Origin: Smittium culicis
Lineage: Eukaryota; Kickxellomycota; Harpellomycetes; Harpellales; Legeriomycetaceae
Direction: 5' to 3'
NCBI GenBank assembly: GCA_001970855.1
Contig: LSSN01001454.1
Coordinates: 1 to 23,600 of the forward strand
DNA: 23,600 nucleotides
This document shows positions 1 to 8,896 of the stretch, piece by piece (the stretch's first letter is position 1; each line of letters opens with the position of its first letter). The notes below the pieces were generated by a model. The model did no database searches, was not told where the DNA came from, and saw only the letters and a program-made list of their open reading frames with translations. The position numbers and the translations under genes are program-made.

Positions 1-65
1 CAGCCCCCTTGAACCAATGCCCAGTGGGTATGGAGCTGCTAGAGCGGCGGAGGGGGGCCGGTTGA
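1..65. other. GC-rich patch, possibly the 3' end of a gene cut by the window edge
   Basis: Bases 1-60 are about 68% G+C by direct count (41 of 60), and the sequence drops abruptly to AT-rich DNA after base 62. On the + strand one frame runs open from base 3 to a TGA at 63-65, a second stays open beyond base 90, and the third stops at base 10. I cannot choose a frame or recognise a protein. The last exon of the TFIIS gene in this window is also GC-rich, so a gene 3' end is plausible. An assembly or contamination artefact is also possible. Confidence 0.25.
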
Positions 66-518
66 AAAATTACTTTTTTAATATTTTTTATACTTTTTAA
101 ATATTTTTTTATTAGTTTTTTTTTTGCTTTTAAATTATGTTTAATAAACTCTCTGAGACAAAAAAAAAATTAAATATTTTAAATTTCGTTTTTTGTATAC
201 TTTTAAGCTAAGCAATATTAGCTTTCCGAGAATAATAAAATCCATGTTCAAGTATTTGTTTATATATAGAATGTATTATTATATTATACCCATCTCACAA
301 ACTGATTATGAACCTTTATGATGGAATTTATAATTTCTTAGACACCGCGAATAATCAAGGGTTTTGTATAAACAATAATATTTTTTTAGGCATATCATTA
401 ATTTTTATAGGTGTAAATATTTCTAAATAGCAACAATCTAATCAAAATAGGATAAAGTTTAATACCGATGAATTAATTTGTAAAAAATTCTTGTAGATTA
501 ATGGTTTAGTATTTTAGT
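66..518. other. AT-rich intergenic DNA, no feature seen
   Basis: The stretch is dense in stops in all frames. It has homopolymer T and A runs near 110-175 and no open frame, RNA-gene signature or repeat that I could support. Confidence 0.5.
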
Positions 519-719
519 ATATATGGGACATTATTTCAAGGAGCCTAACTTTTCCTATTAAACATTTCCTACTAATCACGTATAATTATATTTCTAAAGC
601 AGATTAGAAAAAATAATCTAATCATTTATCTGATAAAACTAATAGTATTACCTAAAAATAATAAACAAAAAGAATTTCTAAGTAAAAAAGTTCCGGCTCC
701 CCTAAGAATGTCCCATATG
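519..719. mobile_element. MITE-like element with ATATGGGACATT inverted ends
   Basis: A 12-base perfect inverted repeat, ATATGGGACATT, lies at 521-532 with its complement at 707-718. The match continues inward imperfectly for about 40 bases per arm: the left arm reads on through AAGGAGCC and ACTTTTCC, and the right arm through GGCTCCCC and AAAAAGTTCC. The interior is short, AT-rich and non-coding, so this looks like a non-autonomous DNA transposon of about 200 bases. TA dinucleotides at the ends would fit a Tc1/mariner-type target site, but a target duplication is not clear. A related right arm lies at 1191-1238. Confidence 0.55.
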
Positions 720-842
720 ATAATTAGATGGGAGCTTTTGAGGAATATGTCGCTTGGTGGGATAAAGTTTGAGAAATACTAAAATTGAAATAATTATTTA
801 CGATTAGGTAGGGTGGTGGTAGTATCAATGTGAATATAATAG
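720..842. other. Short AT-rich spacer before the TATA box
   Basis: The stretch has no open frame. It includes a few G-rich words such as GGTGGTGGTAG near 813 that form no recognised motif. Confidence 0.3.
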
Positions 843-852
843 TATATAAAAG
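843..852 (+). promoter_or_regulatory. TATA box candidate upstream of the small ORF
   Basis: TATATAAAAG at 843-852 is a close match to a eukaryotic TATA box. It lies about 118 bases before the ATG at 970, which would leave a 5' leader of roughly 85-90 bases. TATA-like words are frequent in AT-rich DNA, but this one carries the flanking AAAAG typical of functional boxes. Confidence 0.35.
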
Positions 853-969
853 TAGATTGTTCAGGTTAGTTCGTTCATTTTTCTTACATTTGTTTTTCAA
901 TTATTATTTTTAGCGAAATATTTTATTAATATATACTAATTACAAATTTATCCAATAAACCAAAATTTC

Positions 970-1149
970 ATGGGCATCGGAAAAGGAAATTTATATCTTG
1001 AAGTCTATTTACTCGCAATTACTGTTTTACTGGGTTTATTATTTGGGGGAATATTTGGAGGAGCGGAACTTTTGCCATTAAGTTTTTCCTACTTTGCAGC
1101 ATTACTTTTATGTATAATTAAATTTAGAATTTATCATCGAATGGTATAA
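970..1149 (+). CDS. Possible 59-residue two-helix membrane microprotein
   Basis: An ATG at 970-972 opens a 59-codon frame ending in TAA at 1147-1149. An in-frame TAA at 937-939 limits it upstream. The product would begin MGIGKGNLYLEVYLL. It has one strongly hydrophobic stretch at about residues 8-31, containing glycine-rich GLLFGGIFGG, and a second at about 36-50, with a basic tail near KFRIYHR. That is the shape of a small two-helix membrane protein. I do not recognise the family. The TATA box at 843 supports it as a transcription unit. Against it are its small size, isolation and position among transposon-like repeats. A GTATAA word after codon 58 could be a splice donor, giving a longer product. 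Confidence 0.35.
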   Translation: MGIGKGNLYLEVYLLAITVLLGLLFGGIFGGAELLPLSFSYFAALLLCIIKFRIYHRMV

Positions 1150-1190
1150 CTGATACAACCAATAATTTATCCTAATTCATATTAGCAAAT

Positions 1191-1238
1191 AGAATTTCTA
1201 AGAAAAAAAGTTCCTCTTCTCCGAAGAATATCCCATTT
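1191..1238. repeat. Diverged solo copy of the right arm of the 519-719 element
   Basis: Bases 1191-1236 match 671-716 closely: both read AGAATTTCTAAG, then an A-rich stretch, then AAAGTTCC, then AAGAAT(A/G)TCCCAT. Only this arm was found. No matching left arm is obvious upstream, so it is a solo or broken copy. TATCCCA at its end has a TGGGATA complement about 15 bases further on. Confidence 0.5.
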
Positions 1239-1289
1239 ATACGACATTTTTGGGATACTTGGCAGATTGGAGATTCTAAACGAAAAGAG

Positions 1290-1495
1290 CACTTTGTTTC
1301 GGTTTAAATTTATTGGCTCTAGAATCGATAAGTTGTAATTATAGCCAACTGTGTTAAGTTAAAATACTTTAATTCTGAGTCCTTAAAGAAATATTGGTAT
1401 ATTGTAAATTAATAGCAAATAATAAACTTGGTTTTTTATAATAAACGAATCAATGATTTAGCTTTTTTAAAGAGTGTTGCACAAGAAAGTGTTAA
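1290..1495 (+). mobile_element. MITE family copy A, about 200 bases, degraded
   Basis: This is the most degraded of three related copies (the others are at 7685-7883 and 15317-15512). Shared blocks, in order, are the word CCAACTG near 1345, TTCTGAGTCCTTA near 1371-1384, AATAATAAAC near 1419-1428, ATAAACGAATCA near 1441 and GTGTTGCACAAGAAAGTGTTAA at the right end. TTAA sits at 1492-1495. The terminal CGGG seen in the other copies has become CAAG here. No transposase is encoded. A 70-codon frame overlapping the right half has no ATG start and is best explained as chance. Confidence 0.6.
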
Positions 1496-2871
1496 AAGAA
1501 AGAAATTAATTTGCACGTTGGTAATTGTTTATTTAATTTACTTTATTAGCAGTAAAAATTTACACTACAAATCGATTCCTTCACAAAGAATTTCCCAAAT
1601 GCTTATCATTCGATTAAAAAAAAGCTTTGAATATGAATAAAAAAAATAGAGGCTTATGGGAGGCAAATAGCAATTGAATATGCCAAGGGGAAAATATTAA
1701 GGTCAGAAAAATCAAATTTTGAGGGAAAGAGTCTTCGTGTGGCTTGGCATTTTTTAATTAGATAATTATGTAAATGGACCAATTTAGGTATCGATGTTTG
1801 AATTCCTAATAAAAATTCTAGAGGATGGTGATTTGGTTATAAAGGTAATATTCAATAAAAACAAACATATCATGATTTAGCTTAGTGCAAAAAATTTATA
1901 AATAAATTATTTCGGTGCTTTTGAGATCCAACAGAAATAAATAAATTATTATCAATTTTATTTTGTAAATTTATTCTTAATTTGGTTTATTAAACTTACT
2001 ATCATCATTATAGCTTTTGAGAATTATACAAGCGTAGTGCTATTACTTGAGAAACTACAAGTAATTTTGAGAAATCAAGGGTTCGATATATACAAGAACT
2101 GAGTCTAGAAATTTTTTTTAACTAATTCGTTCTTTTGAGAATTATGAGTAAGTAATCACAATAAAAGCCAGATGAACAGATTAAAAGCTTGTATTTAAAA
2201 TATAAGATTTACTAATATTGTTACTTTGAAATGAATTCGATTAATCCAAAGCTATCATATATGTAATAATATATCTCTTTATATACCATCATTATTATAA
2301 ATCTTTACTAGGGCTAACTATATAAATCAAACTAATTAATAAGCTTCAAATTTTATTTATTTATAAAAACAAAAGCTAAAATTTAACAATAAAATTTACT
2401 TTGGCTACATACGTCAGCCTATTAACGGACTTGGCCCCGCCTCTCAGTCAAAAATCATTCAGCCAATTATATATCTTATTCACCAAGCCAATAGTTTCTA
2501 ATTAGATAATGCGTAAACTTAGCGAGAAATAATTCCATCTATAATTTCATTTATGGCAGAGAAGTAAATTAAAGTTTATTTATATTTCTAATAAGGAATT
2601 AAACCAAACCCCAAAATATATAACTTCAATTATTTCTTTTATGGTTTTTATTGTTCTGCTTTTGCCAAACTATAAAACATCCCCAACTGAAAGCACATCT
2701 ATAATTACTCCATCATTCTAAAATTCGCTTATTCACTTTTATTTTATACTATATAACATACTGTAATACGTTCGTAATTCTTATTGCGCCAATCTACTGA
2801 AAATATACAAATTTCATTCCTATCACTAAATCTACCCTCTTGTTATTTCCCCTCATAACAATTGAATAAAC
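1496..2871. other. AT-rich intergenic region upstream of myosin-I
   Basis: I see no coding frame or RNA gene. The word CTTTTGAGAATTAT occurs twice, near 2013 and 2132. CCAAT words at about 2462, 2486 and 2785 lie within 410 bases of the myosin start and may be promoter elements. A TATA-like ACTATATAAC occurs near 2750. Confidence 0.4.
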
Positions 2872-5800
2872 ATGGTAATTTCATTCAACCTCTTAACCGC
2901 TATTCCAATAAAGGATTTTCTCAGAAAACTTTTAAATACATTTTCAACCTTTAAATACATTTAATTCTCTTAAGCCTGCATTATCTAATACGCTTCCATC
3001 TTTTTAACAAACTTTTATTTTTATCATTATAGGCTAAATCAAAGCCTGCTAAGGCCACATGGACCGATGGCGCAAATAGGAAAAAACAGGCCGGCGTCTC
3101 TGATATGACCCTCCTTTCTAAAATAACTAATGACGAAATAAGTGAAAACTTGAAAAAAAGATTCCAAAATGCTGAAATCTACACTTATATCGGAAACGTC
3201 CTTATTTCTGTTAATCCCTTTAGAGATTTGGGGATCTACTCGCCAGCAATAATGTCCTCTTATCAAGGAAAAAATAAGCTAGAATTACCCCCACATGTAT
3301 ACGCAATCGCCGAAGGATCATACAAAAATATGATTTCTTATAAGGAAAACCAGTGTATCATTATCACCGGTGAATCTGGTGCCGGAAAAACTGAAGCTGC
3401 TAAGAGAATCCTTGAATATATCGCAGCTGTTAGCGGTGAATCTACCTCTTCAATCCAAAAAGTCAAAGAAATGGTATTGGCTACTAATCCCCTCTTGGAA
3501 AGCTTCGGTAACGCCAAAACTCTCAGAAACAACAATTCCTCTAGATTCGGTAAATATCTCGAAATTCAATTTAACCAAAGCGGCGAACCTATGGGTGCCA
3601 AAATCACCAATTACCTCCTTGAAAAAAGCCGAGTTGTTTCCCAAATAAAAAACGAAAGAAATTTCCACATCTTTTACCAGATCACCAAAGCTGCATCCCA
3701 GAAATATAGAGACATGTTTGGTATCACCAACCCTCAAGATTACAATTACATTAGCTCCGCCGGTTGTATTGATGTTCAAAATATTAATGATTCTTCAGAA
3801 TATAGCGATGTTCTTTCCTCCATGAATATCATCGGAATAAATGAACAAGACCAAGACAATTTACATAGGTTACTCGCCGCTATTCTTTGGATAGGAAACG
3901 TAAATTTCACTGAGAATGAAAACTCTGAATCTCAGGTATCTAATCCCCAAGTTGTTGAGTTTATTGCTTACCTCCTCCAAACTGAGCCTGAATTTGTCGC
4001 TTCTGCCTTTGAAACTAGAACTATTGAAACTAATCACGGTGGTAGAAGAGGCTCTGTGTACAAAGTCCCCTTAAATTTAACACAAGCCACTGCTGCTCGT
4101 GATGCTTTGTCTATGGCCATTTATACTCGCATGTTTGACTGGATTGTCAATAGAATCAATGTTTCGCTTCAAGCCAACGCCAATGTCTCTAATGAAATCG
4201 GTGTTTTGGATATTTACGGTTTTGAAATCTTCGAACATAACAGCTTCGAACAACTATGTATCAACTATGTAAACGAAAAGCTACAGCAAATTTTTATTGA
4301 ATTAACATTGAAAACAGAACAAGAAGAGTATGTTCGCGAAAAAATTCAATGGACGCCAATTGAGTACTTCAACAATAAAGTAGTTTGCGACCTCATCGAA
4401 AGTAAACGTCCCCCTGGCATTTTAGCCGCAATGAACGATGCTTGTGCAACTGCTCATGCAAATTCCACAGCTGCTGATAATTCGCTTAAACAAAGACTCA
4501 ATTCTGTTAACTCATCTTACTTTGAATTGCGTGATGCTATTTTTACCGTTAAACACTATGCTGGTAACGTCAACTATGAAATATCTGGTATGACAGATAA
4601 AAATAAAGATCAGCTTTTTAGAGACCATCTCGATCTCTGCACAAATTCAACCAACAATTTCTTGGTTGGTCTATTTGCTGACTCTTCTAACTCTGATAGT
4701 AAAAAGCGTCCACCAACAGCTAGTGATAGAATAAAAGTCAGTGCTAACGAGCTTGTAACTAAGCTCAGTAACTCGCAACCTAGCTATATCAGAACAATTA
4801 AGCCAAATGAAAATAAAAGCCCCACAGAGTTCGATGATAGAAGAGTTCTGCATCAAGTTAAATACTTAGGTTTATGTGAAAACATTAGAGTGAGAAGAGC
4901 CGGTTTTGCTTACAGGCAAACTTTTGACAAATTTGTTGAGCGGTTTTATTTACTATCCCCTGCAACCTCTTATGCTGGTGAATATATTTGGCGTGGTGAC
5001 TCTTTATCAGCCTGCTCTCAAATATTTAGGGATACTAATATTGACAGATCTGAATGGCAACTGGGTGTAACTAAAGCCTTTATTAGATCTCCTGAAACTC
5101 TTTTTGCTCTTGAAAGCATGCGCGAAAAGTACTGGTACAATATGGCCGTAAGAATACAAAGAGCTTGGCGTCGCTATATGGCTCGCAAGCACGAAGCTGC
5201 CCGCAAAATCCAAACTGCATATCGCCGCAACAAGTATTTCATCAAATACGTCCAAATGCGTGACTATGGACAACGCATTCTTGATGGTCGTAAAGAAAGG
5301 CGTAGATACAGTTTAATAAGCTACAGAACTTATTTTGGGGATTATCTAAATGTAAAAAGGTCTACATCCGGAACTGGTGCTATTACTAGAACGACCCTAA
5401 ATATAAACTCTAGCACCGATGTTATCTTTTCATCTGAAATCGAATTTTTGGTATCGAGACAAATGCGCTCTGCAAAGCCTGACAATCGTATCATGGTAGT
5501 TACTGATCAGTATATCTACATTGTTGCTCAAGTAGTCGAACGTGGACTATATAAACAACAGATTGATCAAAAATTGGCTATTGTCAGCATTTCCAAAATT
5601 GGAATGTCACCTTACCAGGATGGTTGGATTGTACTTCTAGTAGATAAAAATCCAAGTTTCGTACTCAAGTGCGACTTTAAGACAGAGCTTATAACTCACC
5701 TTTCTATCCTAACCAATGGACGCATCCCAATCGAGGTATCAGCTAAAATTGACTACTACAATAAAAAACAAAAGCTATGTAAATTGGTCTATACTAAAAA

Positions 5801-7178
5801 CGAGGCCAATCAAATCGAAATTTATAAAAATAAAACTGTTTTTATTGCTTCTGGTATGCCTGCAAATAGTCCATCCAATCCACCTGCCAGAAAGAGAGCA
5901 AATTATTCCTTATCAAACACTGTCTCTAAAGTTACTGCAAATGCTAAATCATCAAGGCCACAAGCAACACCTGCTAGGCCCATACCTGGAACACGCCCAC
6001 CTCCAAGTGTTGCCCAACAACGAATATCCATGCAGATGCCTAATTCTCAGAACTATTCTAGCCAACCTATAGATAACTCAAATAACCAGAATCCGCCAAG
6101 AAATAGTAATAACTATAGTCCAGCACATCCTCAACAGATGCGAATGCCAGAATTATCCTCTTACGCTGCTCCAAAGCCAAGCTTTGTTTCAGCTGATAGA
6201 CCTGACATTCAATCATTTAAAAGACCACCAGTATCTAACCAAAACGGCTTCCAATATGACTCTCCGCCCAGTAATAGACGTGAGAGCTTAATTAAAACTC
6301 AGGAATCTTCCCTAAGCCAAGATACTTCACAAAATCAGCGAAATTCTTTTGATAACAGACAACAACAATTAGCATCCATGTTTGCAAATCAACAAAAACC
6401 TTCACAGATTTCAAATCAACAAAGACCTTCGCAGATTTCAAACCAACAAAGACCTTCACAGATTTCAAATCAACCAACTAGTAATCAATTCCAAAAACCT
6501 AAACCTCCTGCCGCACAACCTCCACCACCACCTCCTCCTCCAGTTAACTCTAACCCGTTCCATAAATCTCTATATGATTATTCCCCACAAAACGCTACAG
6601 AGATGGCCTTAGTTAGCAACCAGCAATACGAAATTAAAGAAAAAAGTTCAAATGGATGGTGGTTTGCTATAAATCCTAATGGAGAATCTGGATGGATTCC
6701 ATCTAACTATTTAGATCCAAATCCTGTTAAAAATCTACCAAAACCTTCTAGCCAAGCCCCGCAACCTCCAAGCTTTAGCTCCTCGAGAAATAGCGTGTCT
6801 AACTACAGTAAACCGCACGATTACTTGTCAGAATCAAAACAGGATGATGTAAAGAACTTTTCGCTAAACTCAAACAACAATTCATACCAATCAGGCAATA
6901 CAATGCAAAACGATAGTATGGCAAAACTCGCAGCAGCTCTAGCAGAATGGCCTTCCAACCTTTCTGAAACTTCCAATCTCAAAGATAGAGCCAATCAAAA
7001 TAGCTCACAATATGGAAACTCAATTTCTTCTTCATCTACTGCCCAGCAAAACTCTTTTGGCTCTAACCAATCAAATAAATTCAGCAGATTTCAAAATCAA
7101 CCCTCAGGCCAGAATCAGACTCAAAGGATGGCAGCTGCTAACCATCTAGATTCTGATGATGAAGAAGCTTGGAATTGA
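2872..7178 (+). CDS. MYO1: Class I unconventional myosin, fungal long-tailed type (two exons)
   Basis: This motor drives actin assembly and membrane bending at endocytic patches. The start codon is 2872-2874 and is followed at once by an intron (2875-3032). The second exon reads AKSKPAKATW and on into the motor, giving 1,382 residues. The motor (about 20-690) has P-loop GESGAGKT at 114-121 and switch II DIYGFE at 394-399. Serine 342, in RRGSVY, is the TEDS-rule site that PAK-family kinases phosphorylate in fungal myosin-I. Two IQ motifs (about 705-740) should bind calmodulin or a light chain. A basic TH1 lipid-binding tail follows (about 750-945), then a long Asn/Gln/Ser/Pro-rich region, a run of eight prolines, and an SH3 domain (about 1178-1230). 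The acidic end DDEEAW (1376-1381) is the Arp2/3-binding type. That end and the SH3 order mark the fungal Myo1/Myo3/Myo5 group. The reading frame is intact and the gene is convergent with INTS11. Confidence 0.97.
2875..3032 (+). other. Intron of the myosin-I gene, directly after the ATG
   Basis: Donor GTAATT starts at 2875 and acceptor TATAG ends at 3032, giving 158 bases. Removing it joins ATG to GCTAAATCAAAGCC in phase 0 and adds 25 N-terminal residues, with the KATW and GVSDMTLLSKIT block expected of fungal myosin-I. The internal ATG at 3105 would start inside that conserved block, so it is not the natural start. Confidence 0.88.
6385..6474 (+). repeat. 27-base in-frame tandem repeat in the myosin tail
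   Basis: Three 27-base units (6385-6411, 6412-6438, 6439-6465) and a 9-base partial unit encode the 9-residue repeat QISNQQ(K/R)PS between the TH1 and SH3 domains. The units differ at only a few bases, so the array is recent. Copy number should vary between strains without breaking the frame. Confidence 0.9.
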
Positions 7179-7684
7179 TTCTTTTTGTTTTAAATTAAAT
7201 CCTAAAACCCATCAGCACATTAAATTATGCCCGCTATTACTATTACTATTACCTTTATTACTACATCTTTTACTTAAATTTTTTAACTATTTACCAGTTA
7301 CTCAATTTTATTCCTTACTGTTTAAATTTATTACTATTACCCAAATTTCAATTCATTATTTTCTTTTCATCAATCATTATACTAAAAGTATGCATTTTAA
7401 CGAGTAACTAAAATTAATGGTTGTTTGAATTCTTTTATAAAAAATTGTATAAAATCAGCTGCATTATCGATCCAATTTTTTATTCTTATTGTGATTACAA
7501 GTATAGATCATTATTCGAGCTGATTTTTGAAAGATTACAAAATTTTAACTGAAAAGTATTAAAATACACGCCCTATATTCGTGTTATTATTCATTTTAGA
7601 GTTGCCATGACAAATTCCCCCTAAATATATATTAAAGAATTTATCAACTTTATAAATGGTTTTTGGAGTATATAAATTATTTCC
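7179..7684. other. 3' flank of myosin-I, no gene seen
   Basis: The stretch is AT-rich. The 83-codon frame running through the myosin stop into this region is Leu-rich only because of repeated TTACTA words, and I treat it as chance. Confidence 0.4.
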
Positions 7685-7883
7685 AGCTTTTTCCCGGTTG
7701 GTAGACTATTTTTGATCATCCATTTATAACCAACTGCATTCAATAATTATAGCATAATTCCGAGTCCTTATGGACGATTGGTTTATTTTAACATAACGAA
7801 AAATAATAAATTTGTTTATAAATAATAAACAAACGAATCATAAAATTATTCATTTTAAACGGTGTTGGACGGGAAAGGGTTAA
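7685..7883 (+). mobile_element. MITE family copy B, about 200 bases, inverted ends CTTTTTCCCGG / CGGGAAAGGGTTAA
   Basis: The left end reads AGCTTTTTCCCGG (7685-7697). The right end reads GACGGGAAAGGGTTAA (7868-7883), whose complement is TTAACCCTTTCCCGTC. The ends are therefore an imperfect inverted repeat of about 12 bases. Interior blocks AACCAACTG, TTCCGAGTCCTTA, AATAATAAA and AAACGAATCA match copies A and C. There is no coding frame. TTAA at the right end and the CCCTTTCCCG terminus resemble piggyBac-type elements, but the left flank lacks TTAA. Confidence 0.7.
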
Positions 7884-8896
7884 CTGATAATCTCTCTTGA
7901 ATTACTTGATTTTCTAATTACGATGATTTTTAATTAGAAATGTTAATTTTTTGATGAAATCTTTAAATATAATATTAGCAAGATATTGAAATCAAAATGT
8001 TGCTTCTATGCACAGTTAGATATTTATGGCATAAATATACAACCTAAATCAATATAATTAATTTTATAAAGATGTAATAAAAGTTTTTATTAAATTTACA
8101 AAAAATATTTAAAAAAAATCCTAGCTAAAAAACATTTTCAGACCTATATAATTTTAAGTTTTTCACATATAAGATAATGATTGGAATTTACTGCCATAAT
8201 TTGTAAAAATTTGATGATCAAGGTCTAGAATTATCCAACAGTTTTCATTTCTTTCAAACTATATTTATTATATAATTAAAATGCGCTGATTTTTTTTTTG
8301 CCAAGTATAATAGTATTAGAATTATATCAAGCAATTTTTTTATTCGCTTTTAGATTAAAAGGTATAAAATTGAAGTAAACATCAAAAGTGGATAATCTTT
8401 GGTAGACGTTTTTCTGATGATAATTAAATATAAAGACTGAATGTTCATGGAAGAAAATATTTGCACTAAGTGATATATTATTAAATCAAAATTCTTAAAC
8501 TTAATTACTAATTACTTGAACATATATTGTGCAATTATATTTCTAATCATGGAAGATTTTAAACGTTCAGAGAATTCAATATTATTGAATTATGTAGAAG
8601 CTTAAGCCAGTAAGAAATCATTTATAATGAATAGCCATTAAATTTATTCATTAATCTCATGTCTTTTGTTAAAAATCAATAATTATGAAAAAAAAAATTA
8701 TTATAAAGATGAATTTTAAATTTCCTTGTGCAGATAACTTTAGCGTTGTAAGCTCGAGTAAGATCTAATTTTATTGTAATTCTTCGTCAAGAAAATAAAC
8801 GCTTGTATCATATAAATGTTTAATCAGTAGAAAAAAAAACAATTTATATACTTTTTCTTCGCAGGTATAGAGATGGGATAAATTTAAATGCATACT
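7884..8896. other. AT-rich convergent intergenic region, no gene seen
   Basis: This lies between the 3' ends of myosin-I and INTS11. Stops are frequent in every frame and I found no RNA-gene signature or repeat. Confidence 0.45.

Noticed and set aside
1428..1640. 70-codon + strand frame
   Set aside because: It begins at a TTG, not ATG, overlaps the right half of MITE copy A, and its lysine/isoleucine-rich product resembles translated AT-rich DNA.
2060..2100. GGTTCGAT word resembling a tRNA B box
   Set aside because: No A box, acceptor stem or cloverleaf can be drawn around it.
3105..3107. Internal ATG as the myosin start
   Set aside because: It falls inside the conserved N-terminal block; splicing 2875-3032 yields the full fungal myosin-I N-terminus.
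7156..7407. 83-codon leucine-rich + strand frame
   Set aside because: It overlaps the myosin stop in another frame and its leucines come from repeated TTACTA-like words in the 3' flank.
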